Positions 1 to 7,739 are shown, numbered from the stretch's first letter. The stretch is DNA of 15,245 bases from an uncultured Porphyromonadaceae bacterium (GCA_947176355.1 CAMWQY010000024.1:1-15245); one strand, 5' to 3'. The notes: generated by a model not told the origin, from the letters alone. Translations and numbers: made by a program.

Positions 1-399
1 ATGCAATTGTATTTTAAGTCGAATGATTCAGTAAGGGAGATAATCATTCAGGGGATGCGTAATTCCCTCAATAGATATAGGAAATCCACTCCGGATGAGC
101 AGAAAGTGGCTGATGATTGGATGAGGATATTGGAGATTAACCATCTATGCGAGAGGAAATTTTCAGAATTGTCCTCCGGTGAGCAAAGGATTGTGATGTT
201 GGCAAGGGCATTGGTAAAGCAACCCGAATTATTAGTGCTCGATGAGCCTCTTCATGGTTTGGATAAGTATAAGAAAGATCGGATTAAGAGGATAATATCT
301 GAGTTGGTAAGGATGAATGGTGCTACACTGATTTATGTGTCGCATTATGAGTCGGAGGTTCCGGATTGTGTGACGCTTTATAAGGGAATGGGTGGGTAG
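1..399 (+). CDS. ABC ATPase, C-terminal part (ModF-like), cut by window edge
   Basis: This is the C-terminal part of an ABC-type ATP-binding domain. Visible in order are the signature motif LSSGEQ (residues 57-62 of the visible part), Walker B LLVLDEP (77-83), the D-loop GLD (86-88) and the H-loop histidine in VSHYE (H115). The Walker A motif and Q-loop are absent, so the gene must begin before the window; the ATG at position 1 is probably an internal methionine or chance. The ending, with a SHYESEVPDCVT stretch after the H-loop, resembles ModF/PhrA-type double-ATPase proteins, which have no partner permease of their own, but an ordinary importer ATPase cannot be excluded. The protein would be cytoplasmic. 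The stop codon is followed 53 bp later by a terminator. ATPase identity is secure; the ModF assignment is a guess from motif resemblance. Confidence 0.85.
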   Translation: MQLYFKSNDSVREIIIQGMRNSLNRYRKSTPDEQKVADDWMRILEINHLCERKFSELSSGEQRIVMLARALVKQPELLVLDEPLHGLDKYKKDRIKRIISELVRMNGATLIYVSHYESEVPDCVTLYKGMGG

Positions 400-452
400 T
401 GAGGAATTTATCATAAAGCGCCTCTCCGAGGCTACTGTGTTATAATATAGAT

Positions 453-479
453 AACCCCAGACTGAAGTCCGGGGTTTTT
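453..479 (+). terminator. Rho-independent terminator after the ABC ATPase gene
   Basis: AACCCC pairs with GGGGTT and GAC with GTC, with one A-C mismatch and a TGAA loop, followed directly by five T on the plus strand (475-479). It lies 53 bp after the stop at 399 and ends the plus-strand transcript before it runs into the opposing blaR1 gene. Confidence 0.8.
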
Positions 480-485
480 GCATAA

Positions 486-508
486 ATATCAGGTCTCGGA
501 CCTGATAT
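486..508 (-). terminator. Perfect hairpin after blaR1, possible terminator
   Basis: ATATCAGGTC (486-495) and GACCTGATAT (499-508) form a perfect 10-bp inverted repeat with a 3-nt loop. It starts 9 nt after the blaR1 stop codon on the minus strand. The sequence following it on that strand (TTATG) is not a real U-tract, so intrinsic termination is uncertain; it could instead define or protect the mRNA 3' end. Confidence 0.45.
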
Positions 509-517
509 AATGTAGTG

Positions 518-1828
518 TTAGTTGGTTTCTTCTTTGGGAGTGTCGTCTTGGAGTTTAAAATTCACGGGGAGAGTGAAGTAGCTTGCTACGTCTTTGCCGT
601 CAACTTTGGCTGGAGTCCACTTTGGCATGTTATTTACCACTCTCAACGCCTCCATATCGAGATCTGTATCGACTCCTTTTACTATTTCAGCATCTGAGAC
701 GGCGCCGTTGGAGTCTATGACAAATTTGACAATCACTCGTCCTTGAATGTCGTTTTTCATAGCACTCTCCGGATATCGGATATTATTCATCAGATATTGA
801 AGAAGACCTTGCATGCCACCCGGATATTCTGCTTGCACTTGGACTGCTGTAAAGACATCCTTCTTTTTTTCCGGAGCCGAGACTTCTGATGAAGTGGAAG
901 ACGAGGTAGGATTAAAGACTTGTGTTGCTGCCAACGATTCGAGTACTCCTGCTACCGACGGAATAGCAGACACAGCGATTCCTGCTCCTATGGCGGGAAC
1001 CAATGCGAGCGCGAACAATTTGCGTCGCAGCGATGTTTTTTTCTTGTACATCATAGTTACACGATTTTGAAGTTTACTGTGATTAAGGCTGTTGGCAAGC
1101 GACTGGTACCCGTAGCCGACAGCCCGTTTTAATAATAGCATTTGGTATTCTTTAGGATTCACTCCTGTCTCGATTACAGTTTCATCTGCCTGATACTCAT
1201 GGATTGCCTGGAGTTCCTCTCTCATAGCCCAAGCTGCAGGATTATACCATTGCAAGCAAATTGTGATATAAGCTATCACGAGGTCGGTCCGGTGATGCAA
1301 TTTTAAATGTGCATATTCATGAATAAGGATCATATCGCCGTCCTCATCATAGTCAGACTGCTGCATGACTATCGACTTTCCCCAACAGAATGGAGAAGCA
1401 TTGAAATTGTCGCTGACAAGAATTAGTGTGAAATTTCCATATTCGGTTCTTTCCCCTTTTCTAAATATTTTCAATAGCATTGCTAATCCGAAGAGATAGT
1501 AGGAAGCTGTCAGCAATGCTCCTATAAAGTATATATTAATGAGAAGCTTAAAGATATTTATAGAGGCAAAGAATCCGGTGATGCCGTAGTCTTTGGCGAT
1601 TTCATTTTTGATTTCCCCGATTTCTATGGCTGTTACCCCATTTGTAAGTTCATGATGATTCATGATAGTAGCCAAAACAGCAAAAGGCAAAACCAAAGAA
1701 ATGGCATATATCAAAATAAGCATTCTGCGGTTGATGGAATGTTGCCGTTGCCCTGCCATGAAAAAGCGATAAGCAAAGAAGCAAAATCCAAGTATTATAG
1801 ATGATATTATAGAGTATGAGAGTATCAT
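518..1828 (-). CDS. blaR1: BlaR1-like M56 membrane metallopeptidase with TonB C-terminal domain
   Basis: This 436-residue protein combines an antirepressor-type membrane metalloprotease with a TonB tail. Membrane segments appear around residues 1-24, 35-56, 93-120 and 270-289. The zinc site is HEYAH (H170, E171, H174), and E211 in the IHEYQADE stretch is the probable third ligand, as in M56 peptidases. A Ser/Thr/Lys-rich linker (about 305-325) leads to a TonB C-terminal domain at about 326-427 (YPGGMQGLLQYL, IRYP, GRVIVKFVID, MPKWTPA). Known BlaR1 proteins carry a penicillin-binding sensor at this end instead, so the signal here is probably not a beta-lactam bound in the classical way. In the family, activation leads to cleavage of the BlaI partner. 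The ATG overlaps the blaI stop in an ATGA (1825-1828), so the two are translationally coupled. The TonB domain would sit in the periplasm and could touch an outer-membrane receptor; that is inference. No beta-lactamase gene is near. Confidence 0.9.
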   Translation of the reverse strand: MILSYSIISSIILGFCFFAYRFFMAGQRQHSINRRMLILIYAISLVLPFAVLATIMNHHELTNGVTAIEIGEIKNEIAKDYGITGFFASINIFKLLINIYFIGALLTASYYLFGLAMLLKIFRKGERTEYGNFTLILVSDNFNASPFCWGKSIVMQQSDYDEDGDMILIHEYAHLKLHHRTDLVIAYITICLQWYNPAAWAMREELQAIHEYQADETVIETGVNPKEYQMLLLKRAVGYGYQSLANSLNHSKLQNRVTMMYKKKTSLRRKLFALALVPAIGAGIAVSAIPSVAGVLESLAATQVFNPTSSSTSSEVSAPEKKKDVFTAVQVQAEYPGGMQGLLQYLMNNIRYPESAMKNDIQGRVIVKFVIDSNGAVSDAEIVKGVDTDLDMEALRVVNNMPKWTPAKVDGKDVASYFTLPVNFKLQDDTPKEETN

Positions 1829-2235
1829 GATTCGTCAGTATTTGATTTTTTATCTTTTGAGTTTTTCTGTTCTATGATCTGAAGAATTTCTTTCACTTCA
1901 TCTACGGAGATTTTCTCCTCTTCTATTAGAGAAGATACGGCAATCTTATATGAGTTGCCGAAATAATTACGGATTACGTCTGTAAGAGATTTTGAACGAA
2001 ACTCACTTTTGTCAGCAACAGCATAAAACCTGTGGGAGTTACCCAACACTTCATGTCCGACATATCCTTTGGTCTCAAGTATTCTTATGGTTGTTGCTAC
2101 AGTATTGAAGTGTGGTTTGGGATCTGAATACAGGTCTACCATTTCGCGTACGAACAGTGGACCTTTTTCCCAAAGCATATTCATAAGTTCCGCTTCTTTT
2201 TCAGTCAGCATTTGTTTCTTTCTTCCGGCTTTCAT
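1825..2235 (-). CDS. blaI: BlaI/MecI-family winged-helix repressor
   Basis: This 136-residue cytoplasmic repressor has a winged helix at about residues 8-73: LTEKEAELMNMLWEKGPLFVREM (first helices), the recognition helix region NTVATTIRILETKGYV (44-59) and the wing HRFYAV (68-73). A C-terminal dimerisation region runs to about 123, followed by a charged tail (KNSKDKKSNTDES). The length matches the family (about 120-140). In classical systems the membrane protease triggers cleavage of BlaI between an Asn and a Phe in the dimerisation domain; the matching region here reads VSSLIEEE, so the exact N-F site is not conserved. The gene overlaps blaR1 by 4 bp and has its own promoter and a dyad upstream, so it probably represses its own operon. 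No Shine-Dalgarno sequence precedes the ATG, as is usual in Bacteroidota. Confidence 0.93.
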   Translation of the reverse strand: MKAGRKKQMLTEKEAELMNMLWEKGPLFVREMVDLYSDPKPHFNTVATTIRILETKGYVGHEVLGNSHRFYAVADKSEFRSKSLTDVIRNYFGNSYKIAVSSLIEEEKISVDEVKEILQIIEQKNSKDKKSNTDES

Positions 2236-2332
2236 ATTGGGGTTGTTTTAGATTGCAAGCTCAACTTAAGGGTTATAAGGTTGTAGTGTTAAGTTTTGCT
2301 TGTCATAATCGTATTGTTTATCATTTCGGATG

Positions 2333-2364
2333 CAAAGATATAACTAAATTTTTAAATATGCAAC
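2333..2364 (-). promoter_or_regulatory. Bacteroidales-type promoter of blaI-blaR1
   Basis: On the minus strand the -7 box TATCTTTG (2333-2340) matches the TAnnTTTG consensus exactly. GTTG at 2361-2364 lies 20 bp upstream as a near-match to the -33 TTTG box. Transcription should start near 2329, giving a leader of about 94 nt before the blaI ATG. An A/T-tract region (2376-2397: T9, A7, T6) just upstream may act as an UP-like or bent element. Confidence 0.7.
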
Positions 2365-2377
2365 TAATTTATTAGTT
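2362..2377. promoter_or_regulatory. Candidate BlaI operator dyad
   Basis: AACTAAT-TT-ATTAGTT is a perfect 7-bp inverted repeat with a 2-bp centre. It covers the -33 box of the blaI promoter, where a bound dimer would block RNA polymerase. A second AACTAA half-site lies at 2342-2347, exactly 20 bp (about two helical turns) away. Size and symmetry fit BlaI/MecI operators, but the sequence is not the classical TACA/TGTA core, so binding is inference. Confidence 0.5.
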
Positions 2378-2454
2378 TTTTTTTAAAAAAATTTTTTATT
2401 AATTCTGACCTTGTCCTCAGCATAGTGTTTAATATAGATATCAATGTAGTTAAG

Positions 2455-2492
2455 AAAAAAACGGATACCGAAGAAATTGGTATCCGTTTTTT
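2455..2492 (-). terminator. Strong bidirectional-looking terminator after the outer-membrane receptor gene
   Basis: CGGATACC (2462-2469) and GGTATCCG (2479-2486) form a perfect stem with a 9-nt loop, flanked by seven A on the left and six T on the right. The run of A gives a U-tract on the minus strand, starting 43 bp after the receptor stop. It separates the receptor transcript from the blaI promoter. Confidence 0.9.
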
Positions 2493-2504
2493 GTTGGTTG
2501 AATA

Positions 2505-4970
2505 TTATCCTTCCATTCCGCTGTCGTAGCCGGAGCCGTCCATCGGCTCTCCGTCTCCTCGCTTGTCGGGTTTCGCTTTCATGTTTCCGAAGGAGAATTT
2601 TACTGTCAGACGTATTGTGCGTCCTCCTCTCCAGCGTTCGTTGTATTGAGTGTAGTCCGGACCATTGGTCGTACTCTTGAATCTACGAGAGTCGAAGACG
2701 TCGCGGCAGTTAAGTGAGAACGACCAAGCTCCAAACACTCGGCGCAAACCAAGGTCTACGCTCCAGCCCCCCTGTCGCGATCCTTGTGCCGACAGCATCT
2801 TTGAGTTATAGTTGCCGGTTGCTTGCAGAGATATCGACCAAGGTAGCTTGACATTTGCCATCATCCTTGCGCTCCATGCAAAGCTGTTTTGCTCTTTACC
2901 GCTGAGAGGTATAAGCTTGCCGCTTTCAGCTAAGAAGTTATAATCCCACCCTGAGATGTGATTATTGTAAAGGTTGACTGTCGTAGTAAGATCAAGACGG
3001 TTCCAGAAAGAATTCTTCGACACTATCTCACATCCCGAATTGACCTCATCCGCAATATTAGCCCAAGTAGAATACATCACATCGCCGTCAAGATAGCTGA
3101 TACGGTTCATCATGTCGGATGTGGTACGCACGTAGGCTGATAAAGAGAGCATGTGCCATGTCCAGCTTTTGAGATAATTGAGTTCGAATGAGTTTGAATA
3201 TTGAGGTTGTAGTTCCGGATTTCCGTAGCTTACATTTGTAGGATCAGAAATATCATGGAAAGAATTCAACTGGCCTCCCCATGGGCGACGTATGCGTCGA
3301 GTGTAATTTATCTGCACTTCATTATCACGTGGCAAGCTATATGATAAGAATAGGCTTGGGAACAGTGCGAAATTATTCTTTTTAAACGGAGCGACCTCCG
3401 CTTCCTTCTCTCCAAAGCCAAGTGAACGAGTCTTTATCTGCCATGCCTCAGCCCGAAGCCCTGCTGAGAAACTGAAATCCTTAACATTCCCACCTAATGT
3501 GGCATACAATGCTGATACATTATTGTTGTAGATAAATCTATTGTAAAGGTCTTCGTTCTGCTTCATGTCGGAAGCTGAGGTTCCGGTATATGTGTCGGTC
3601 GGTGTGTCTTCGTGGCTGTAGCGCCCGTTAAAGCCAGCCTCAAGTTTAAGCCATTCAGCCAGTTTGTTGGTGTAATCCACTTTTGCCTCCCACGAAGAGG
3701 TCGACATATCCATTGTCTGTTCCTGATATTTATTCTCAGTGTGGTCAACGTATTCGATTTCTTCTGCATACGACCTTCTGTTTGGTCCGCCCCAGTGGTT
3801 GTATCCGGCTATCACATCGAGAGTATGGTTATCGTTCCATTTATGTGTATAGTTAAATTCAGCGTGCATGCCACGGTGGTCTCCGCTGTTTTTTGAATAA
3901 TCATCGTTGATCAGCCAATTACCGGGGACATTAGATGTATAGAGTGTGGTAGAACTGCTGTTGCTATGTCCAAACATTCCGAACCCATTCAGTCCTATAT
4001 CATCTTTATCTGTAAGATGATATGTAAATCCGAGTCTTGCGAAGATGTTTCTTCCTCTATTCGGACTTTTACCCTCTGAGTTGGTGAAAATGCCATTCGG
4101 ATTTCCATCTTCGTCAAGAAATTCACGGTTCATCTTAGATCCTCCGGTATTGCGTCGCATCCTGAATCCAAGTCCCGCAAAAGCATCCACTTTTGAGGAA
4201 TTATAGTTGATGTTTGCACTTGCATTGCCGCCACCACGAGAATTTGCACTGATTTCAGCACTTCCATAGTAACCCGCTTTACGATCTTTTTTCAGTATAA
4301 TATTTATAATTCCAGCGGTTCCTTCCGGACTATATTTCGCAGAGGGATTGGTGATTACTTCTATCCGATCTATAGTCTCAGCCGGAATCTGTTCGAGAAT
4401 TTGAGCGCGATTGTCGGCAGTTAATCCTGATTCCTTGCCATTGATCCACACTGTGACAGATGAATTGCCACGAAGAGAGACTTCTCCGTCTTGGTCTACT
4501 TCTACAGAAGGAATTGATTCAAGAAGTTCGGAAGCAGACTGTCCGGCAGCGGCTATGTTTGCATCAACTGAGAATACCTTCTTGTCAAGTTCGAAGCGCA
4601 TCTGGCTGCGAATTCCTTCCACTACTACTTCTTGAAGCAATTTGGCATCGTCTGCAAGTTTTATACTGCCGAGATTGACATTGCCACCGGTCACATTGGC
4701 TTCTCTCTCTTGGTCAATGCTTCCGACATTTGTGATTTTTACTATATATTTACCATCGGCAACCCCTTTAATGATGAAGGCACCGTTTTCGTCGGTGCTT
4801 GTGCCAATAGGAAGAGGTTTGCCGGTTTTTGCATTGAAAAGCTGAATATTGACGAAGTCCATTGGTTCGCCAGTCTCTTTATTGAGAACTTTTCCGGTGA
4901 TGTCACCATCTGCAAGGGCGTAAAAAGATGCCATGCACATTATGCACGGCAATAGAAACTTGATTTTCAT
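2505..4970 (-). CDS. TonB-dependent receptor-like outer-membrane beta-barrel protein (OMP_b-brl_3 type)
   Basis: This 821-residue protein begins with a signal peptide (about 1-20, ending ALA before DGDITG). A carboxypeptidase-regulatory-like beta-sandwich follows at about 23-105 (ITGKVLNKETGEPMDFVNIQL, TDENGAFIIKGV), then a TonB-box-like LLQEVVVEG (111-119). The plug domain runs to about 228 (SASELLESIPSVEVDQDGEVSLRGNSS, RIEVITNPSAKYSPEGTAGIINI). The rest is a barrel rich in alternating aromatic and polar residues, with late strands such as TIRLTVKFSFGN. It should sit in the outer membrane and may take up a substrate with TonB energy; the substrate is unknown. There is no SusD-like lipoprotein or enzyme gene beside it, so it does not look like a polysaccharide-utilisation receptor. 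About 25 mainly charged and glycine-rich residues follow the last predicted strand. I see no convincing promoter upstream. The gene has its own strong terminator. Confidence 0.88.
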   Translation of the reverse strand: MKIKFLLPCIMCMASFYALADGDITGKVLNKETGEPMDFVNIQLFNAKTGKPLPIGTSTDENGAFIIKGVADGKYIVKITNVGSIDQEREANVTGGNVNLGSIKLADDAKLLQEVVVEGIRSQMRFELDKKVFSVDANIAAAGQSASELLESIPSVEVDQDGEVSLRGNSSVTVWINGKESGLTADNRAQILEQIPAETIDRIEVITNPSAKYSPEGTAGIINIILKKDRKAGYYGSAEISANSRGGGNASANINYNSSKVDAFAGLGFRMRRNTGGSKMNREFLDEDGNPNGIFTNSEGKSPNRGRNIFARLGFTYHLTDKDDIGLNGFGMFGHSNSSSTTLYTSNVPGNWLINDDYSKNSGDHRGMHAEFNYTHKWNDNHTLDVIAGYNHWGGPNRRSYAEEIEYVDHTENKYQEQTMDMSTSSWEAKVDYTNKLAEWLKLEAGFNGRYSHEDTPTDTYTGTSASDMKQNEDLYNRFIYNNNVSALYATLGGNVKDFSFSAGLRAEAWQIKTRSLGFGEKEAEVAPFKKNNFALFPSLFLSYSLPRDNEVQINYTRRIRRPWGGQLNSFHDISDPTNVSYGNPELQPQYSNSFELNYLKSWTWHMLSLSAYVRTTSDMMNRISYLDGDVMYSTWANIADEVNSGCEIVSKNSFWNRLDLTTTVNLYNNHISGWDYNFLAESGKLIPLSGKEQNSFAWSARMMANVKLPWSISLQATGNYNSKMLSAQGSRQGGWSVDLGLRRVFGAWSFSLNCRDVFDSRRFKSTTNGPDYTQYNERWRGGRTIRLTVKFSFGNMKAKPDKRGDGEPMDGSGYDSGMEG

Positions 4971-5079
4971 ATTGTCTGTTACCGTAGAAACGTTTAGATA
5001 GATATGGAGAGCTATATGTTTGACAAGATAGTATAGTGGAGGTTTAATTAGAGTTGGATTTTTTTGTGAATAATTAGCA

Positions 5080-5110
5080 CGAAGGGACGCACGAGCCGTG
5101 CGTCCCTTCG
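5080..5110. repeat. Perfect 14-bp inverted repeat after nhaD, possible terminator
   Basis: CGAAGGGACGCACG (5080-5093) and CGTGCGTCCCTTCG (5097-5110) pair perfectly around an AGC loop. It begins 13 nt after the nhaD stop on the minus strand. Neither side has a proper U-tract (minus-strand continuation TGCTAATTA). It may be a 3'-end-defining hairpin or a dispersed intergenic element; only one copy is in this window. Confidence 0.6.
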
Positions 5111-5123
5111 AAGTATGAAGTGT

Positions 5124-6461
5124 TTAGAAGTTCAGGAAGAGGGATTCAAGCCATATCACAGCTATGCCGGCAATATATCCAAGGAATGCCAGCCATGTAA
5201 TACGCTTAGCATACCACATAAACGGAATCTTCTCTATACCCATAGCTACCACACCCGCGGCTGAACCAATTATCAGCATACTGCCACCTACTCCGGCACA
5301 GAAAGTAAGAAGATGCCAGAAAAGTCCGTCTTGAACAAACAGTGAGGTATACGCAGGATCTGAAGAGGCTGCTATAATCGCATCATTGGCTACCGGATAC
5401 ATTTCCATACAAGCAGCTACGAGAGGTACGTTGTCGACAATTGATGAGAGAATACCGATAATGCCATTGATCACGTATACGTCATGGAATTGGTCGTTGA
5501 GCCAAGCTGCCAGTTCTCCTAAGATTCCAGCCTGACTGAGTGCTGCAACAGCCATAAGGATTCCCAAGAAGAAGAGAATGGTCGACATGTCGATACTTCT
5601 TATGACCTGAGAAACTCGACCTTCTATTTTACCGTCAAGCTGATAATGGCGCACGATAAGTTCTGTCAAAAGCCATAGCACTCCAAGAGAGAACATTATT
5701 CCCATATAAGGAGCGAGATGTGTTGTGGCCTTAAATATAGGTACGAAAAGAAGTCCTGCTACGCCACAGCAAAGAATGAGAATAGAAAGTTTAGGATGCT
5801 CTTCAGACATTACATAGCCTACACGCTGATCCTGACTGTTGAGAGGTTCTACTGATGTCTGAGGAATAAGACGCGAGGCAAAGAAAACCGGGATGATAAC
5901 CGATACGAGTGAAGGGATAAGGAGATTGACGATGAGGTCGACAGACGTCACATAGTTTTTCATCCAAAGCATGATAGTAGTGATGTCGCCGATTGGAGAC
6001 CAAGCGCCACCTGCATTGGCGGCAAGCACTATGACACATGAGAAAAGCCATCTTTCCTTATAGTTGCGAAGCATTCTTCGCAGTATCATAACCATGATGA
6101 TCGTGGTGGTCATGTTGTCGAGCACGCTCGAGAGGAAGAATGCCAGTAACGACATTATCCACATCAGTTTACGTTTGTCGGAAGCATGGATCTTGAGAAG
6201 AAGGATCCGGAATCCCCCATACCTGTCGATAAGCTCCACAATCGTCATAGCTCCGATGAGGAACACCACTATTTCGCATGTGTCGCCAAGAGCTTCTATC
6301 ATCTCTGAAGAAATTGAAGGGTCATGGCTGCCCACAGCATATACAGCCCATAGAAGGGCACACATGATAAGTGCGAACGTAGCCTTGTTGATGTGAAGGA
6401 CATGCTCGCTGGCTATCAAGAGATAGCCGAGGATAAAGATTACTAACAGTGTTGTAATCAT
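5124..6461 (-). CDS. nhaD: NhaD-type Na+/H+ antiporter
   Basis: This 445-residue inner-membrane protein of the ArsB/NhaD ion-transporter superfamily is hydrophobic throughout, with roughly 11-13 membrane segments. It starts with the typical NhaD opening GYLLIASEHVLHINKATFAL (12-31). Conserved intramembrane motifs are SSVLDNMTTT (111-120), ANAGGAWSPIGDITTIMLW (148-166), SSIVDNVPLVAA (339-350) and GVGGSMLIIGSAAGVVAMG (390-408). These hold the Asp/Asn, Ser and Thr residues expected for ion exchange (for example D115, N116, D159, T161, D343, N344). It would export Na+ (or Li+) in exchange for protons and help salt and pH balance. The ATG at 6461 begins directly in the first helix. The gene stands alone: 149 bp from the upstream acetyltransferase gene, with a hairpin in that spacer, and a perfect hairpin after its stop. 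Confidence 0.92.
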   Translation of the reverse strand: MITTLLVIFILGYLLIASEHVLHINKATFALIMCALLWAVYAVGSHDPSISSEMIEALGDTCEIVVFLIGAMTIVELIDRYGGFRILLLKIHASDKRKLMWIMSLLAFFLSSVLDNMTTTIIMVMILRRMLRNYKERWLFSCVIVLAANAGGAWSPIGDITTIMLWMKNYVTSVDLIVNLLIPSLVSVIIPVFFASRLIPQTSVEPLNSQDQRVGYVMSEEHPKLSILILCCGVAGLLFVPIFKATTHLAPYMGIMFSLGVLWLLTELIVRHYQLDGKIEGRVSQVIRSIDMSTILFFLGILMAVAALSQAGILGELAAWLNDQFHDVYVINGIIGILSSIVDNVPLVAACMEMYPVANDAIIAASSDPAYTSLFVQDGLFWHLLTFCAGVGGSMLIIGSAAGVVAMGIEKIPFMWYAKRITWLAFLGYIAGIAVIWLESLFLNF

Positions 6462-6501
6462 AAGAATTGAATTATGAATAAAACAAATACCTTACTAATG
6501 G

Positions 6502-6520
6502 GATCCTCTTCCCGAGGATC
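6502..6520. repeat. Hairpin in the spacer upstream of nhaD
   Basis: GATCCTC (6502-6508) and GAGGATC (6514-6520) form a 7-bp stem with a TTCCC loop, 41 nt upstream of the nhaD ATG. No U-tract follows on the minus strand, so it is not an obvious terminator for the recR transcript; it could be part of the nhaD leader. I see no clear TAnnTTTG promoter for nhaD in this spacer. Confidence 0.4.
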
Positions 6521-6610
6521 GGCCTTGAAACAAAGTGTAAAATTACTAAAAATTTTTGGGATAGTGAGTATTAAAGTTTAATTTTTTTTGAAAAATCAGG
6601 CGACTAAAGA

Positions 6611-7114
6611 CTATAGGATGCAAGAGAAGGTATCTACATTTTCGAAGCCCTCATGAGTGCGAAGCCAATCGGGACGCGAGCCGGTCAGTTTGAATCCGGC
6701 TTTTTGATATGCTTGCTTAGCTATTGCATTAGAGTGGGCTACCGTGGCTGTCAGTTGATGGAGTCCAAGACGTTTTTGGGAATATTCCTTCACTGCTTCG
6801 AGAGCCTTCCTACCGATACCCTTGCCACGGAAATCAGGAAGTATATATATCCCTGTGTCTGCCCGCAGGTGACGGGCAGAGATGTCGAATAAGTCGAGGA
6901 TGCCGACTGGGGTCTTCCCGGCTTCAATTATAAGTCGTAGTTGACCACTTCGTATTGGATCGGCATCGTAGGAAAGTGCATATTGAAGAAGAAGCTCATG
7001 GCTAAGTGGCGCCAGATAGTCTGAATAAATCCAGGCTGCTTCATCATTCTCAGCTTCATACATCATATCGGCATCTATGGGCTCCACAGCACGCAATTTT
7101 ATTTCACAATCCAT
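6611..7114 (-). CDS. GNAT-family N-acetyltransferase
   Basis: This 167-residue cytoplasmic enzyme transfers an acetyl group from acetyl-CoA; the acceptor cannot be told. The first strand and helix are IKLRAVEPIDADMMYEAEND (5-24). The acetyl-CoA phosphate-binding loop is RGKGIGRKAL (96-105), preceded by the strand IYILPDF (89-95). The later motif is HSNAIAKQAYQKAGF (127-141), with the usual Asn, Tyr and GF residues. The pattern resembles RimJ/SpeG-like small-molecule or protein acetyltransferases. I chose the ATG at 7114 over a TTG three codons upstream, because the ATG is a standard start and the domain begins right after it. It begins 16 nt after the recR stop, so it is probably cotranscribed with recR. 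A functional link to recombination is not implied. Confidence 0.87.
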   Translation of the reverse strand: MDCEIKLRAVEPIDADMMYEAENDEAAWIYSDYLAPLSHELLLQYALSYDADPIRSGQLRLIIEAGKTPVGILDLFDISARHLRADTGIYILPDFRGKGIGRKALEAVKEYSQKRLGLHQLTATVAHSNAIAKQAYQKAGFKLTGSRPDWLRTHEGFENVDTFSCIL

Positions 7115-7130
7115 AATGCACAATTCATAA

Positions 7131-7739
7131 TTATTTGTAAGGAACTCGGTTTACTAACGATCGACCGAGAGTAAGCTCATCTGTGAATTCAAGGTCGTTT
7201 CCGATGCTTACACCGCGTGCCAACATGCTTATCTCAACATTGTAAGGGGCTAACTTGCGAGAAATGTAAAAGTTGGTGGTGTCGCCTTCCATTGTGGGGC
7301 TAAGAGCGAGAATCACCTCTTTAATATCTCCGTCAGCTACGCGGTCGATGAGCGATTGTATTTCCAAGTCTGATGGTGAGACACCTTCAAGAGGGGAGAT
7401 GACACCGCCGAGCACATGATAGAGTCCTTTATGTTCGCGAGTGGATTCAATTGTAAGGAGGTCTTTTACGTTTTCCACTACGCAAATGATAGAAGTGTCG
7501 CGAGTGCTATCTGAGCATATATCACATATTTCACTTTCGGAAATATTATGGCATACTTTGCAATACCTGATGTTTTTTCTCATATTGATTATTGACTCCC
7601 CGAGTGAAACAGATTCGGCTTCATCTTGGCGAAGAAGATGAAGAGCGAGGCGCAGGGCGGTTTTCCTTCCGATACCGGGTAACTTTCCTAATTCTGCGAC
7701 AGCATTGTCGAGAAGCTGAGAATTATATGTCTGAATCAT
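7131..7739 (-). CDS. recR: Recombination mediator protein RecR
   Basis: This 202-residue protein matches RecR in length and domain order. A helix-hairpin-helix lies at about 11-37 ([20 protein letters not shown]). A four-cysteine zinc finger has C60, C63, C72 and C75 ([16 protein letters not shown]). The Toprim domain runs from about 83 ([16 protein letters not shown]) through [16 protein letters not shown] (107-122) to [11 protein letters not shown] (145-155) and the C-terminal [25 protein letters not shown] (174-198). With RecO and RecF it loads RecA onto single-stranded DNA gaps. It diverges from ruvA across a 98-bp spacer. The predicted -7 box ends only 5 nt before the ATG, so the mRNA may be leaderless or nearly so. 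Confidence 0.96.
   Translation of the reverse strand: MIQTYNSQLLDNAVAELGKLPGIGRKTALRLALHLLRQDEAESVSLGESIINMRKNIRYCKVCHNISESEICDICSDSTRDTSIICVVENVKDLLTIESTREHKGLYHVLGGVISPLEGVSPSDLEIQSLIDRVADGDIKEVILALSPTMEGDTTNFYISRKLAPYNVEISMLARGVSIGNDLEFTDELTLGRSLVNRVPYK

Noticed and set aside
518..2235. A beta-lactam resistance operon
   Set aside because: The blaI and blaR1 families are present, but there is no beta-lactamase or PBP gene nearby and the penicillin-binding sensor domain is replaced by a TonB domain, so resistance cannot be inferred.
6502..6520. A riboswitch (for example a Na+ sensor) in front of nhaD
   Set aside because: There is only one 7-bp hairpin and no surrounding conserved core that I can recognise as a known aptamer.
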